DNA from: Rhodococcus coprophilus NBRC 100603 | GTDB taxonomy: Bacteria > Actinomycetota > Actinomycetes > Mycobacteriales > Mycobacteriaceae | Assembly: GCF_001895045.1 (NCBI RefSeq) | Contig: NZ_BDAM01000007.1 | Location: 186,001-250,000, forward strand | DNA: 64,000 bases | Reading direction: 5' to 3' | Shown: piece after piece, positions 16,818 to 25,535 of the stretch | How the letters are laid out: every line of letters starts with the position of its first letter | Position numbering within the stretch: the stretch's first letter is position 1 | Translations under genes and position numbers: made by a program | Notes under the pieces: model-generated | Databases searched by the model: none | What the model was told of the DNA's origin: nothing | The model's input: only the letters and a program-made list of their open reading frames with translations

Positions 16818-19800
16818 CGGGGAACGCGACCCGCGACGACGTGAAGTCACCGACGACTTCACCGGACGTCACCGGTGCAGGTCCCACCGCCCGGAAGACT
16901 CCGAGCCTGCTCGCCGCGACCGGTTCCATCGCCGTCGCCACCCTGGTCAGCCGCATCACCGGGTTCCTCAAGCAGCTTCTGATCCTCACGCTGCTCGGTG
17001 CGAGTGTCGCGTCCTCGTTCACCGTGGCCCACCAGATCCCCAACATGATCTCCGAGCTCGTCCTCGGCGCCGTGCTCACCTCGATCGTGGTGCCGGTGCT
17101 CGTCCGAGCCGAACGCGAGGACCCTGACGGGGGCGAGGCGTTCGTCCGGCGGCTGTTCACCGCGGCGGTGGTGCTGCTCGGTGGTGCCACCATCCTCGCC
17201 GTGGCCGCCGCGCCGCTGCTCACCACCCATGTGTTCCTCGACGACTCCGGCAAGGTGTCGACGTCGCTGACGACAGCACTGTCGTACCTGCTGCTGCCCG
17301 CGATCGTGTTCTACGGCCTGTCGGGCCTGTTCACCGGCATCCTGAACACGCGGCAGGTGTTCAAGCCCGGCGCCTGGGCTCCGGTCGCGAACAACGTCGT
17401 CGTGCTCGTCGTGCTGGTGATCTACTACCTGATGCCCGGAGAGATCAGCCTCGACCCGGTGCGCATGGGCGAGCCGAAGTTGCTGGTCCTGGGTCTGGGT
17501 GTGCTTCTCGGCGTGGTCACCCAAGCGATGTGCCTGATCCCTGCCCTGCGCCGCGAAGGCATCAATCTGAAGCCGCTGTGGGGCCTCGACGACCGCCTGC
17601 GCCAGTTCGGCGGTATGGCCGCCGCGATCGTGCTGTACGTGCTGATCAGCCAGATCGGCATGATCTTCGCGACCAACATCTCGTCGGGTGCCGACGCTGC
17701 CGGCCCGGCGATCTACAACAACGCCTGGCTGCTGCTGCAGTTGCCGTACGGCGTTCTCGGCGTCACCGTGCTGACGGCGATCATGCCGCGGCTGAGCCGC
17801 AACGCCGCCGAAGGCGACACCCCAGCGGTCGTCGACGACCTATCGGTAGCGACGCGCATGACGATGATCGCGCTCATCCCGATCGTCACGTTCCTCACGA
17901 TCGCGGGCACGCACGTCGGCACCGCGCTGTACGGGTACGGCAACTTCGGCGCGGGCAACGCCTCGCTCCTGGGCCAGGCCGTGAGCTGGTCCGCCTTCAC
18001 GCTGATCCCGTATTCGCTGGTGCTCATCCACCTGCGCGTGTTCTATGCGCGGGAGCAGGCGTGGACCCCGACCTGGATCATCCTCGGGATCACCGCCGTC
18101 AAGATCGGCCTGTCGGCGCTCGCCCCGGTGGTCGCGACCGACGACCAGCAGGTTGTCGTCCTCCTCGGCGTCGCGACCGGTATCGCCTTCACGTGCGGTG
18201 CGTTCATCGGTGGCTTCCTGCTGCACCGCACCCTCGGTGACCTGCGGATGGCCAATGTGGGCCGGACGATCTGGCACGTGGTGCTCGCGTCGGCGGGTGC
18301 CGCCGGCGTCGTCCTCGTCGCCGACCGGCTACTGCAGCTCGACGCCCTCGCCGAGCGCTTCGGTGGTCTCGGCTCGATGGTGCGCGTCGCGATCAGCGGT
18401 GTGCTGATGCTGCTGGTCGCCTTGGTCGGCATGTACCTGCTCAAGGTGCCCGAGGTCATGGCGATCGAAGCCGCGGTCCGGCGCAAGATCTCCGCGGTGC
18501 GCGGTGGCGGTGCAGACGAGCCTGAATCCGAAGAGGCCGGTGCCACCGGTACCTCGCAGGACGATGGAGCGGTGGTTCCCGCCCGCCGGCGCTTCGTCTA
18601 CGACGCGTACCCCGAGTCGGATCTCGAGAAGACCGTCGTCCTGCCACGCATCGACTACGGCGATTACGGGGTCGGTCCGTACGACGCGATCACCGAGATC
18701 ATGCCGGCGATCAGAGACGTGCCCCGTCGAGGCGAGGCGCAGCAACAACTCCCGTACCCTGGTCAACAGCAGATTCGACACGGGCGCCGTGGTCCGCGCT
18801 ACTTCGCGGCCCCCACCGGCGATCCTCGGCTCCGCACCGGAAGTGGACGAGTCGACAACGAAGGAGTGAGGGTGAGCGACGACGACCACGCTGCCGGAAG
18901 GTCCACGATCGACGCGTCACAGCAGGCGGGTTCGACGCCGGCCGGCAACGATCAACGGCCGACGCCACCCAGGCCGCCGCGCGACACCCACCACGACACC
19001 GGAGTCATACCGATCGGATCGCCGCAGCTCCCGCCCGTACGAGTCCCCGGTGCGGCGCCACGCCGCACGATGCGCGGCCCCGAGCTCATTGCGGGCGCCT
19101 CCGTCGCCGGTGGACGGTACCGTCTCCTCTCGCCCCACGGCGGCGCGCGCGGCCTGCGGTTCTGGCAGGCACTCGACGTCAAGCTCGATCGCGAAGTGGC
19201 ACTGACCTTCGTGGACGCCGACCAGAGTGCCGCCGACGGCACCGGTCCGGACTCCCCGCAGGCCATCCTGTCCCGCACGCTCCGGCTCGGCCGGATCAAT
19301 TCGCCCGGCCTGGCGCGTGTCCTCGACGTGGTCCGCGGAAGTTCGGGCGGCATCGTCGTCGCCGAGTGGACGCCCGGCCGGTCGCTGCGAGAGATGTCCA
19401 CAACCGAGCCGTCGCCGCTGGGCGCCGCGCGTGCCGTCCGCGCTCTCGCGGCTGCCGCCGAAGCTTCGCACCGAGCGGGCAGCGCGCTGTCGATCGACCA
19501 TCCCGACCGGATCCGGATCAGTGTCTCCGGTGACGCGGTCCTGGCATTCCCCGCGACCTTCTCGGATTCGGACGCCGTCTCCGACGTGCACGGCCTCGGC
19601 GCGAGCCTCTACGGGCTCATCACCGGTCGCTGGCCGCTCGACGAACCGGCCGCACCCGGCCGCCCCCCGGCGCCGCATCACAGCGGTGCGACCATCGGTG
19701 GGATGCCGGACGCGGACCGCGGCGCCGACGGAAAGCCCGTCGAGCCGAAGGTGCTCCGTCCCGACGTGCCGTTCGAGATCTCTGCCGTCGCCGTGCGAGC

Positions 19801-20626
19801 GCTGAGCACCGACGGCGGTATCCGTACCGCAGCCACCGTGCAGCACATCCTCGATCAGGCGTCGGTGGTCGATCAGAAGACCGATCTGATTCCCGCCCTG
19901 CGGATCGGCCAGCGCGCGAGCATGACCGAAACCCACGCGCTCGCCGATCCGGAAGCACTCGAGCAGAAGAAGAAGCATTCCCAGCGCATGCTCTACGCGC
20001 TGATCGGCCTGGGGATCACGACGGTCGTGCTGTTGTCGCTCATCGGTTGGTGGATCACGAATCTGCTCGCCGGCGACACGAGTGACGCCCCGCTGACCAG
20101 TCAGGAATTCGGTCTCACGCCGACCGCTGAAGCACCCGCGTCACCCGAGTCCGCTCCTCCGTCCGCGGCGGCTCCCGCAGCGGCAGGGGGACCGGTCACC
20201 GCCTCTTCGGTGGCGGTGTTCTCCCCGCAGGGCACCCCCGATTCGCCCGCGTCGGCGTCGCTGGCAATCGACGGTGATCCTGCTACGTCGTGGAGCACCG
20301 ACGCCTATTTCGATCCGTTCCCCTCCCTGAAGAACGGGGTCGGCCTCCTGGTGACGCTCGAGGACTCGGCGACGCTGTCGTCGGCGAAGATCACGTCCTC
20401 GTCGCCCGGAACGGTCGTCGAGATCCGGAGCGCACCATCGGATTCGACCTCTCTCGACCAGACCCAGCTGATCGGTTCGGGGACACTGGGATCCGGCGAG
20501 ACCGAGATTCCGCTCGAGGCCGATGGAGGCACCTCGCACGTGTTGGTGTGGATCACGGGCCTGAGCTCCGACGGTGGGAGCAACAAGAGTTCGATCTCCG
20601 AGATCGAGTTCAGCGGCTCCGAGTAA
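16814..20626 (+). CDS. murJ: Lipid II flippase MurJ with cytoplasmic kinase-like and extracellular domains
   Basis: 1270 residues. Residues 1-565 form the MATE-like multi-helix transporter that flips lipid II, starting around LLAATGSIAVATLVSRITGFLKQLLI. A long cytoplasmic linker (about 570-760) follows, rich in Asp, Arg and Pro. Residues 765-1030 are a pseudokinase related to Ser/Thr kinases (GGRYRLLSPHGGARGLRFWQALD, LTFVDAD) with no canonical catalytic HRD/DFG. A transmembrane helix (MLYALIGLGITTVVLLSLIGWWI, about 1060) leads to a discoidin-like extracellular domain (ASLAIDGDPATSWSTD). In mycobacteria this extension is phosphorylated by PknB and binds FhaA. A G/C-rich hairpin follows the stop. 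Confidence 0.92.
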   Translation: MTGNATRDDVKSPTTSPDVTGAGPTARKTPSLLAATGSIAVATLVSRITGFLKQLLILTLLGASVASSFTVAHQIPNMISELVLGAVLTSIVVPVLVRAEREDPDGGEAFVRRLFTAAVVLLGGATILAVAAAPLLTTHVFLDDSGKVSTSLTTALSYLLLPAIVFYGLSGLFTGILNTRQVFKPGAWAPVANNVVVLVVLVIYYLMPGEISLDPVRMGEPKLLVLGLGVLLGVVTQAMCLIPALRREGINLKPLWGLDDRLRQFGGMAAAIVLYVLISQIGMIFATNISSGADAAGPAIYNNAWLLLQLPYGVLGVTVLTAIMPRLSRNAAEGDTPAVVDDLSVATRMTMIALIPIVTFLTIAGTHVGTALYGYGNFGAGNASLLGQAVSWSAFTLIPYSLVLIHLRVFYAREQAWTPTWIILGITAVKIGLSALAPVVATDDQQVVVLLGVATGIAFTCGAFIGGFLLHRTLGDLRMANVGRTIWHVVLASAGAAGVVLVADRLLQLDALAERFGGLGSMVRVAISGVLMLLVALVGMYLLKVPEVMAIEAAVRRKISAVRGGGADEPESEEAGATGTSQDDGAVVPARRRFVYDAYPESDLEKTVVLPRIDYGDYGVGPYDAITEIMPAIRDVPRRGEAQQQLPYPGQQQIRHGRRGPRYFAAPTGDPRLRTGSGRVDNEGVRVSDDDHAAGRSTIDASQQAGSTPAGNDQRPTPPRPPRDTHHDTGVIPIGSPQLPPVRVPGAAPRRTMRGPELIAGASVAGGRYRLLSPHGGARGLRFWQALDVKLDREVALTFVDADQSAADGTGPDSPQAILSRTLRLGRINSPGLARVLDVVRGSSGGIVVAEWTPGRSLREMSTTEPSPLGAARAVRALAAAAEASHRAGSALSIDHPDRIRISVSGDAVLAFPATFSDSDAVSDVHGLGASLYGLITGRWPLDEPAAPGRPPAPHHSGATIGGMPDADRGADGKPVEPKVLRPDVPFEISAVAVRALSTDGGIRTAATVQHILDQASVVDQKTDLIPALRIGQRASMTETHALADPEALEQKKKHSQRMLYALIGLGITTVVLLSLIGWWITNLLAGDTSDAPLTSQEFGLTPTAEAPASPESAPPSAAAPAAAGGPVTASSVAVFSPQGTPDSPASASLAIDGDPATSWSTDAYFDPFPSLKNGVGLLVTLEDSATLSSAKITSSSPGTVVEIRSAPSDSTSLDQTQLIGSGTLGSGETEIPLEADGGTSHVLVWITGLSSDGGSNKSSISEIEFSGSE

Positions 20627-20631
20627 TCGGA

Positions 20632-20655
20632 TTGCCCCAGCGTAAGCCGGGGCAA
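20632..20655 (+). terminator. Hairpin after murJ
   Basis: TTGCCCC and GGGGCAA form a perfect 7-base stem around a 10-base loop, six bases after the murJ stop. There is no T-tract, as is common in actinobacteria. It would separate murJ transcription from sigM. Confidence 0.55.
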
Positions 20656-20683
20656 CGCCCGTGCGATCGGCTACCATCCGCGC

Positions 20684-21292
20684 GTGCGAATTTTCGGGGG
20701 GATCGCAAAAATCGCCGTGCCCGACGACTCTGTGCCTACAGAAGTCTCGGGTACGTCGGCGTCCGACGCCGCGTTGCTGGCGGCGCACGTCGCCGGCGAT
20801 CGAGAGGCGTTCGCGACGTTGCTGTCGCGCCATTACGACCATTTGTGGCAGGTCGCGCGACGCACCAGTTACTCACCCGAGGATGCGGCCGATTCGTTGC
20901 AGGAGGCACTGTTGTCGGCGCATCGGATGGCTGCGAACTTTCGCCAGGACGCCGCGGTGCGGAGCTGGATGCACACCATCGTCGTCAACGCGTGCCTCGA
21001 CCGCATCCGCCGCAACAAGGTTCGGCCGACGGTGCCTCTGTTCACGGACGAATCCGAGAAACCGCGTGCGGTAAGGGATTCCATCCATGACACTGAGCTC
21101 GCACTCGATGTGAGAACAGCGCTGTTCACTCTTCCACCGGACCAGCGGGCGGCGATCGTGGCGGTGGACGTGGAGGGATACTCGGTACGTGAGGCAGCCC
21201 TTCGACTGGGCGTACCGGAGGGAACGGTCAAGAGCCGGTGCGCGCGGGCGCGCCGCAAACTCGCGGTGGTGCTCGGCGACCTTCGCGAATGA
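20684..21292 (+). CDS. sigM: ECF RNA polymerase sigma factor SigM
   Basis: 202 residues from the GTG at 20684; in-frame GTG codons at 20717 and 20732 are alternatives, and none has a convincing ribosome site. Region 2 reads AFATLLSRHYDHLWQVARRTS...AADSLQEALLSAHRMAANFRQDAAVRSWMHTIVVNACLDRIRR, with the typical WMHTIVVNACLDRIRR. Region 4 reads LPPDQRAAIVAVDVEGYSVREAALRLGVPEGTVKSRCARARRKLA. The context (murJ upstream, anti-sigma and thioredoxin genes downstream) is that of mycobacterial sigM. It should act on envelope or oxidative-stress promoters and be held by the next gene's product. Confidence 0.88.
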   Translation: MRIFGGIAKIAVPDDSVPTEVSGTSASDAALLAAHVAGDREAFATLLSRHYDHLWQVARRTSYSPEDAADSLQEALLSAHRMAANFRQDAAVRSWMHTIVVNACLDRIRRNKVRPTVPLFTDESEKPRAVRDSIHDTELALDVRTALFTLPPDQRAAIVAVDVEGYSVREAALRLGVPEGTVKSRCARARRKLAVVLGDLRE

Positions 21293-21360
21293 GGGAACCG
21301 AACACGAGCCCGAATCGTCTTACTCTGGTGAGGACACCCGATCCGTCGAGGAGAACGCGC

Positions 21361-22029
21361 ATGAACGAGGACGAGATACCCCGTCCGCCGTACTCGCACG
21401 ACCTGCTCGCCGATCTGCATGCGGGCGTCCTGGACGACGACGTGGCGCAACGCCTCTGGCCCTTGGTACGTGCCGACCCGGAAGCTGCCGCGGTTGTCGG
21501 ACGTCTCGACGCGGTGCAGGCGCGGCTGGGCCGGCTTCGCGACAGCGAACCGGCAGAGCCGATTCCTCAGGATGTCGCCGCCCGGATCGACACCGCGCTG
21601 GCAACTGCCCGACGACGCCCTGCCCGGAAATGGATTGCCGGAGCCGGTGTCGCCGCGGCAGCAGTGTTCGCCGCTGTGTTCGCGATGGTCCTGATCGATT
21701 CGGCACCGGGTGGAGACGACACCGGCAGCGACGCCTACGCCGCTCCGCCCAGCGATGCCGTGTTCGATCCCGCCGAACTGCGTTCGATGGTCGGCAAGAC
21801 TTCGCTCGGTCCCCTCTCGGACAAGGATCGTCTCCGAGAATGCTTGCAGGCGAACGGATTCGATTCTTCGTCTCCGTTGCTGGGATCGCGGCAGACCGAA
21901 TTCCGTGAGCGCGAGGCGGTTCTGCTCCTCCTCAGCGGGCCGAACCCTCCGCAGCTGACGGCAGTGATTGTCGGAACCGAATGTGACGCAACCGATCCCG
22001 CCACCCTCGCAATTCATACCATCGGGTAG
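21361..22029 (+). CDS. rsmA: Membrane-anchored anti-sigma-M factor
   Basis: 222 residues from the ATG at 21361, preceded by GAGGAGAA. An upstream frame overlapping sigM exists but lacks a ribosome site. The cytoplasmic N-terminus (1-100) has PPYSHDLLADLHAGVLDDDVAQRLWPLVRADPEAAAVVGRLDAVQARL, similar to the sigma-binding domain of actinobacterial anti-sigma factors. It lacks the HxxxCxxC zinc motif. One transmembrane helix (KWIAGAGVAAAAVFAAVFAMVLI) and an extracytoplasmic domain of about 95 residues with two cysteines (RLRECLQANGF, VGTECDAT) follow. Position and topology fit RsmA (Rv3912-like). It is convergent with the tetR gene. Confidence 0.75.
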   Translation: MNEDEIPRPPYSHDLLADLHAGVLDDDVAQRLWPLVRADPEAAAVVGRLDAVQARLGRLRDSEPAEPIPQDVAARIDTALATARRRPARKWIAGAGVAAAAVFAAVFAMVLIDSAPGGDDTGSDAYAAPPSDAVFDPAELRSMVGKTSLGPLSDKDRLRECLQANGFDSSSPLLGSRQTEFREREAVLLLLSGPNPPQLTAVIVGTECDATDPATLAIHTIG

Positions 22030-22047
22030 GCGCCAGCTACCCGGGCG

Positions 22048-22608
22048 TCACTCGGCGATGGTCAGCAACAGGTGAAGTATCCGCTCGCGCAGCGCCGGAG
22101 TGTCGTCCTCGGCAGCGATCAATCCGGTGAACAGCGCGGTCCCGGCGGCCATGACGAGTGCCGCTCTCGCATCGAGTTCGGCGTCTTCGCCGCCGTCCTC
22201 GGTGAACAGGGCGGTGCTGGGGCCGCTGAATGTGCGCCACAGCGCGTTTCGCAGGTCCTCGTGGTCGCGCAGCGCCGCGAGCAATCCGGGTAGTGCGGCA
22301 CGGACCTCCGGCCGCGAGAAGAGTTCGTTGCTGCCGGCGACCACCCATTCGATCCACCCTTTGCGGTCGATCCCGTCGTACGGAGACAGGTCGGGCGCCG
22401 AACCGAGCAGAGCGTCGAGAACCAGGTGCGCTTTGCTGGGCCACCGGCGAGTCAATGCCGCGCGCCCGACTCCCGCACGTGCGGCGATCGCACGCATGCT
22501 CAGACCGTCCCACCCGTCGCGAACGAGCATTTCGCGGGTGACGGCGAGGACTTCGCTGTCGATACGGGGGTCGCGGGGACGACCGGTGGGTGCAGCAGAC
22601 ATCGGCAT
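22048..22608 (-). CDS. TetR/AcrR family transcriptional regulator
   Basis: 186 residues. The N-terminal HTH (DSEVLAVTREMLVRDGWDGLSMRAIAARAGVGRAALTRRWPSKAHLVLDALLG) is a standard TetR DNA-binding domain. The C-terminal ligand domain (TetR_C-like, WVVAGSNELFSRPEVRAALPGLLAALRDHEDLRNALWRTF) is helical. An ATG six bases downstream is an alternative start. The gene is divergent from an old-yellow-enzyme gene over 89 bases, so it probably represses that gene and itself. The ligand is unknown. Confidence 0.85.
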   Translation of the reverse strand: MPMSAAPTGRPRDPRIDSEVLAVTREMLVRDGWDGLSMRAIAARAGVGRAALTRRWPSKAHLVLDALLGSAPDLSPYDGIDRKGWIEWVVAGSNELFSRPEVRAALPGLLAALRDHEDLRNALWRTFSGPSTALFTEDGGEDAELDARAALVMAAGTALFTGLIAAEDDTPALRERILHLLLTIAE

Positions 22609-22670
22609 CTCGCGTGGGTGGGACCAGACAGCGCCTGGGGTGTGATCGGGGTTATAGTCGGGAAAATTAC

Positions 22671-22685
22671 GATACCACTGGCATC
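22671..22685. promoter_or_regulatory. Candidate TetR operator between tetR and the flavin oxidoreductase
   Basis: GATACCACTGGCATC is an imperfect palindrome (12 of 15 positions symmetric) lying 12 bases before the oxidoreductase ATG. A TATAGT at 22653-22658 could be the -10 element of that gene, which would put the palindrome just downstream of the transcription start, a usual place for repression. Confidence 0.4.
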
Positions 22686-22697
22686 GAAAGTAGGGTC

Positions 22698-23897
22698 ATG
22701 ACTGCGCCGCGATCCACCGTCTTCGAACCGGCTCGCCTCGGGCCGCTCACCCTCCGCAACCGCATCATCAAGGCGGCGACCTTCGAGGGCGTCATGCCCA
22801 AGGGTGCGGTCACCGACAAGCTCGTGGACTTCCACGCCGAGGTCGCGCGCGGTGGCACCGCCCTGACCACAGTGGCCTACTGCTCCGTCTCGCCCGCCGG
22901 CCGCGTCCACCGCGACACCCTCGTCCTCGACCGTGATGCCGTGCCCGGCCTCACCCGTCTCACCGACGCCGTACACCGCGAGGGTGCGCTCGCGTCGGCT
23001 CAGATCGGGCACGCGGGTCTAGTCGCCAATCAACTGTCGAACGGAATGAGCACGACCGCGCCGTCGACGCGGATCAGCGCGCCCGCCATGGGCCTCGTCC
23101 GTGGCGCGTCCCTCGATCAGCTCGACGCGATCGTCGCGGACTACGTCTCAGCGGCGCGGTACGCCGTGGAATCGGGATTCGACGCACTCGAAGTCCATCT
23201 CGGACACAACTACCTGCTCAGCTCGTTCATGAGCCCGAACCTCAACAAACGCAGCGACCACTACGGCGGAAGCATCGCGAACCGCACAGCATTCCCACGA
23301 CGCGTCCTCGCAGCGATCCGGGAAGCAGTAGGCGACTCGGTCGCGGTGATCGCCAAGTTCAACATGACCGACGGTGTGCCGAAGGGTCTGTGGCTCGACG
23401 AATCACTGCCGATGGCCAAGCTCATCGAGTCCGACGGCACCATCGACGCCATGCAGCTGACGGGTGGGAGTTCGCTGCTCAACGGGATGTACTTCTTCCG
23501 CGGTGACGTCCCGATGAAGGAGTTCGTGCAGTCTCAGCCGAAGGTCGTCGGGTGGGGGCTGAAGGTTTACGGACCCAAGATCTTCCCGAAGTTGCCGTTC
23601 GAGGAGGCGTTCTTCCTCCCGATGGCCCGGCAGTTCCGGTCGGAGTTGTCGCTGCCGTTGATCCTGCTCGGCGGTATCAACCGCATCGACACCATAGACA
23701 ACGCTCTGCACGAAGGATTCGAGTTCGTGGCCATGGGCCGAGCACTGCTCCGCGACCCGTATCTCGTCGACAAGTTCCGCAACCACACCGCCGACGAAGG
23801 ACTGTGCATCCACTGCAACAAGTGCATGCCCACGATCTACACCGGAACCAAGTGCGTGATCAGGGAAACCCTGCGTGAGGTCCCCGGAGCCGTCTGA
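22698..23897 (+). CDS. NADH:flavin oxidoreductase of the old yellow enzyme family
   Basis: 399 residues from the ATG at 22698. This is an FMN-dependent TIM barrel: [24 protein letters not shown] at the N-terminus, AQIGHAGL, the catalytic-region [25 protein letters not shown], and the phosphate-binding GGINR...[16 protein letters not shown]-terminal cysteine cluster ([17 protein letters not shown]) resembles the [4Fe-4S] site of dienoyl-CoA reductase-type members, although the downstream flavodoxin-like half of those enzymes is missing. The substrate is probably an alpha,beta-unsaturated carbonyl or a related electrophile. It is divergently arranged with a TetR gene. Confidence 0.85.
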   Translation: MTAPRSTVFEPARLGPLTLRNRIIKAATFEGVMPKGAVTDKLVDFHAEVARGGTALTTVAYCSVSPAGRVHRDTLVLDRDAVPGLTRLTDAVHREGALASAQIGHAGLVANQLSNGMSTTAPSTRISAPAMGLVRGASLDQLDAIVADYVSAARYAVESGFDALEVHLGHNYLLSSFMSPNLNKRSDHYGGSIANRTAFPRRVLAAIREAVGDSVAVIAKFNMTDGVPKGLWLDESLPMAKLIESDGTIDAMQLTGGSSLLNGMYFFRGDVPMKEFVQSQPKVVGWGLKVYGPKIFPKLPFEEAFFLPMARQFRSELSLPLILLGGINRIDTIDNALHEGFEFVAMGRALLRDPYLVDKFRNHTADEGLCIHCNKCMPTIYTGTKCVIRETLREVPGAV

Positions 23898-23948
23898 CCG
23901 TCCGGAGGTGGGTGGGTCACCCGCTGTGGGGTGACGCACGGTGCGAGG

Positions 23949-23974
23949 GGAACAACACCGTTTACCCTGGTGTT
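23949..23974 (+). promoter_or_regulatory. SigH-type promoter of trxB
   Basis: GGAAC, an 18-base spacer and GTT lie about 85 bases before the trxB start. This matches the consensus of SigH/SigR oxidative-stress promoters (GGAAT/C-N18-GTT). The trxB-trxA genes of mycobacteria and Streptomyces are known members of this regulon, so the site is in the expected place. Confidence 0.65.
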
Positions 23975-24058
23975 GACATCTGTGTATGCTGCCGAGCCGC
24001 TTGTCGGCCCGCGGCCGCTACGACAGTCCCGCCCGCCGACCCGGAAGGCCTTCGCCGC

Positions 24059-25027
24059 ATGACGACCCAGCCCACCATTCACGATCTCATCATCATCGGT
24101 TCGGGACCCGCCGGATACACCGCCGCGATCTATGCGGCCCGCGCTGAACTGAAGCCCATCGTGTTCGAGGGAACACAGTTCGGTGGCGAACTGATGACCA
24201 CCACCGAGGTCGAGAACTTCCCGGGCTTCAAAGACGGCATCATGGGTCCCGAACTGATGGACCAGATGCGCGAGCAGGCACTCCGCTTCGGCGCGGACAT
24301 CCGCACCGAGGACGTCGAAGAAGTGGACCTGGCCGGTCCGGTCAAGACCGTCGTGGCGAACGGGGAAACCTACAGCAGCCGTGCCGTCGTCCTCGCGATG
24401 GGCGCCGAACCGCGGTACCTCGGCGTGCCGGGGGAGGAGCGACTCCTCGGCCGCGGAGTGTCCGCATGCGCGACCTGCGACGGCTTCTTCTTCCGTGATC
24501 AGGACATCGCCGTCGTCGGCGGTGGCGACTCGGCAATGGAGGAGGCCACCTTCCTGACCCGCTTCGCGCGCAGCGTGACCATCGTCCACCGCCGCGAAGA
24601 GTTCCGCGCATCGAAGATCATGCTCGAGCGCGCCGAGGCGAACGAGAAGATCCGCTTCCTCACCAAGACGCGGGTCGTCGAGGTGAACGGTGAGAACAGC
24701 GTCTCGTCGCTGACCGTCGAGGACACCGTCACCGGCGAGCTCAGCGAACTCCCGGCGACCGGTCTCTTCGTCGCCGTCGGCCACGACCCACGCAGTGCGC
24801 TCGTCGCCGGGCAGGTCGAGCTGGACGACGAGGGCTACGTCAAGGTCGTCGGCCGCACCACGGCGACGTCACTGCCGGGTGTCTTCGCAGCCGGCGACCT
24901 CGTCGACCACACCTACCGCCAGGCAATCACCGCGGCCGGCAGCGGTTGTTCCGCAGCGATCGACGCCGAGCGCTGGCTCGTCGCGCGCCACGAGGTTCCG
25001 CCCGCTGTCGTGCCCGCCCAGGTCTGA
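24059..25027 (+). CDS. trxB: Thioredoxin-disulfide reductase TrxB
   Basis: Transfers electrons from NADPH through FAD to thioredoxin in the cytoplasm. 322 residues from the ATG at 24059. The FAD-binding [10 protein letters not shown] lies near residue 14. The redox-active pair is in CATCDG (C137 and C140). The NADPH-binding [15 protein letters not shown] and the C-terminal FAD segment [24 protein letters not shown] are intact. The length is standard. trxA follows 44 bases downstream, and a SigH-type promoter lies upstream. Confidence 0.96.
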   Translation: MTTQPTIHDLIIIGSGPAGYTAAIYAARAELKPIVFEGTQFGGELMTTTEVENFPGFKDGIMGPELMDQMREQALRFGADIRTEDVEEVDLAGPVKTVVANGETYSSRAVVLAMGAEPRYLGVPGEERLLGRGVSACATCDGFFFRDQDIAVVGGGDSAMEEATFLTRFARSVTIVHRREEFRASKIMLERAEANEKIRFLTKTRVVEVNGENSVSSLTVEDTVTGELSELPATGLFVAVGHDPRSALVAGQVELDDEGYVKVVGRTTATSLPGVFAAGDLVDHTYRQAITAAGSGCSAAIDAERWLVARHEVPPAVVPAQV

Positions 25028-25071
25028 CAGCACCACTCACTCATCAATTCCCGCTCGACACAGGAGATATC

Positions 25072-25407
25072 GTGGCCGTCAAGGACACCAACACCGTTAC
25101 CATCACCGATTCCTCGTTCGTCGAGGACGTACTGCAGTCCGACAAGCCCGTGCTTGTCGATTTCTGGGCCACGTGGTGCGGTCCGTGCAAGATGGTCGCT
25201 CCGGTCCTCGAGGAGATCGCGGGTGAGCACGGCGACAAGCTGACGATCGCCAAGCTCGACATCGATGCCAATCCGTCGGCGGCCCGCGACTACCAGGTGA
25301 TGTCCATTCCCACCATGATCCTGTTCTCCGGTGGCAAGCCTGTGAAGACCATCGTGGGCGCGAAGGGCAAGGCGGCGTTGCTCCGGGACCTCGCGGACGT
25401 CCTGTAG
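25072..25407 (+). CDS. trxA: Thioredoxin
   Basis: 111 residues from a GTG at 25072 with CAGGAG upstream; a longer upstream frame exists but overlaps trxB and lacks homology. The active site is WCGPC (C36, C39), followed by the cis-proline region SIPTMILF. This is the dithiol partner of TrxB. In mycobacteria the gene at this position is trxC. The following hairpin probably ends the unit. Confidence 0.95.
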   Translation: MAVKDTNTVTITDSSFVEDVLQSDKPVLVDFWATWCGPCKMVAPVLEEIAGEHGDKLTIAKLDIDANPSAARDYQVMSIPTMILFSGGKPVKTIVGAKGKAALLRDLADVL

Positions 25408-25431
25408 TACGGTCCCGAGGATCGATTCTCG

Positions 25432-25463
25432 GATGCGCCCGGGGCCCAGGCTCCCGGCGCATC
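25432..25463 (+). terminator. Hairpin after trxA
   Basis: GATGCGCC and GGCGCATC form an 8-base perfect stem 24 bases after the trxA stop, with a G/C-rich loop that can extend the helix. There is no T-tract. It lies between trxA and cwlM. Confidence 0.6.
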
Positions 25464-25535
25464 TGAGATAATTCCGTTCGATGCTGCCCTGCCCCGCGCT
25501 GGGCGCAATCCGGTCAGCACGGAAAGGCCCAACGC

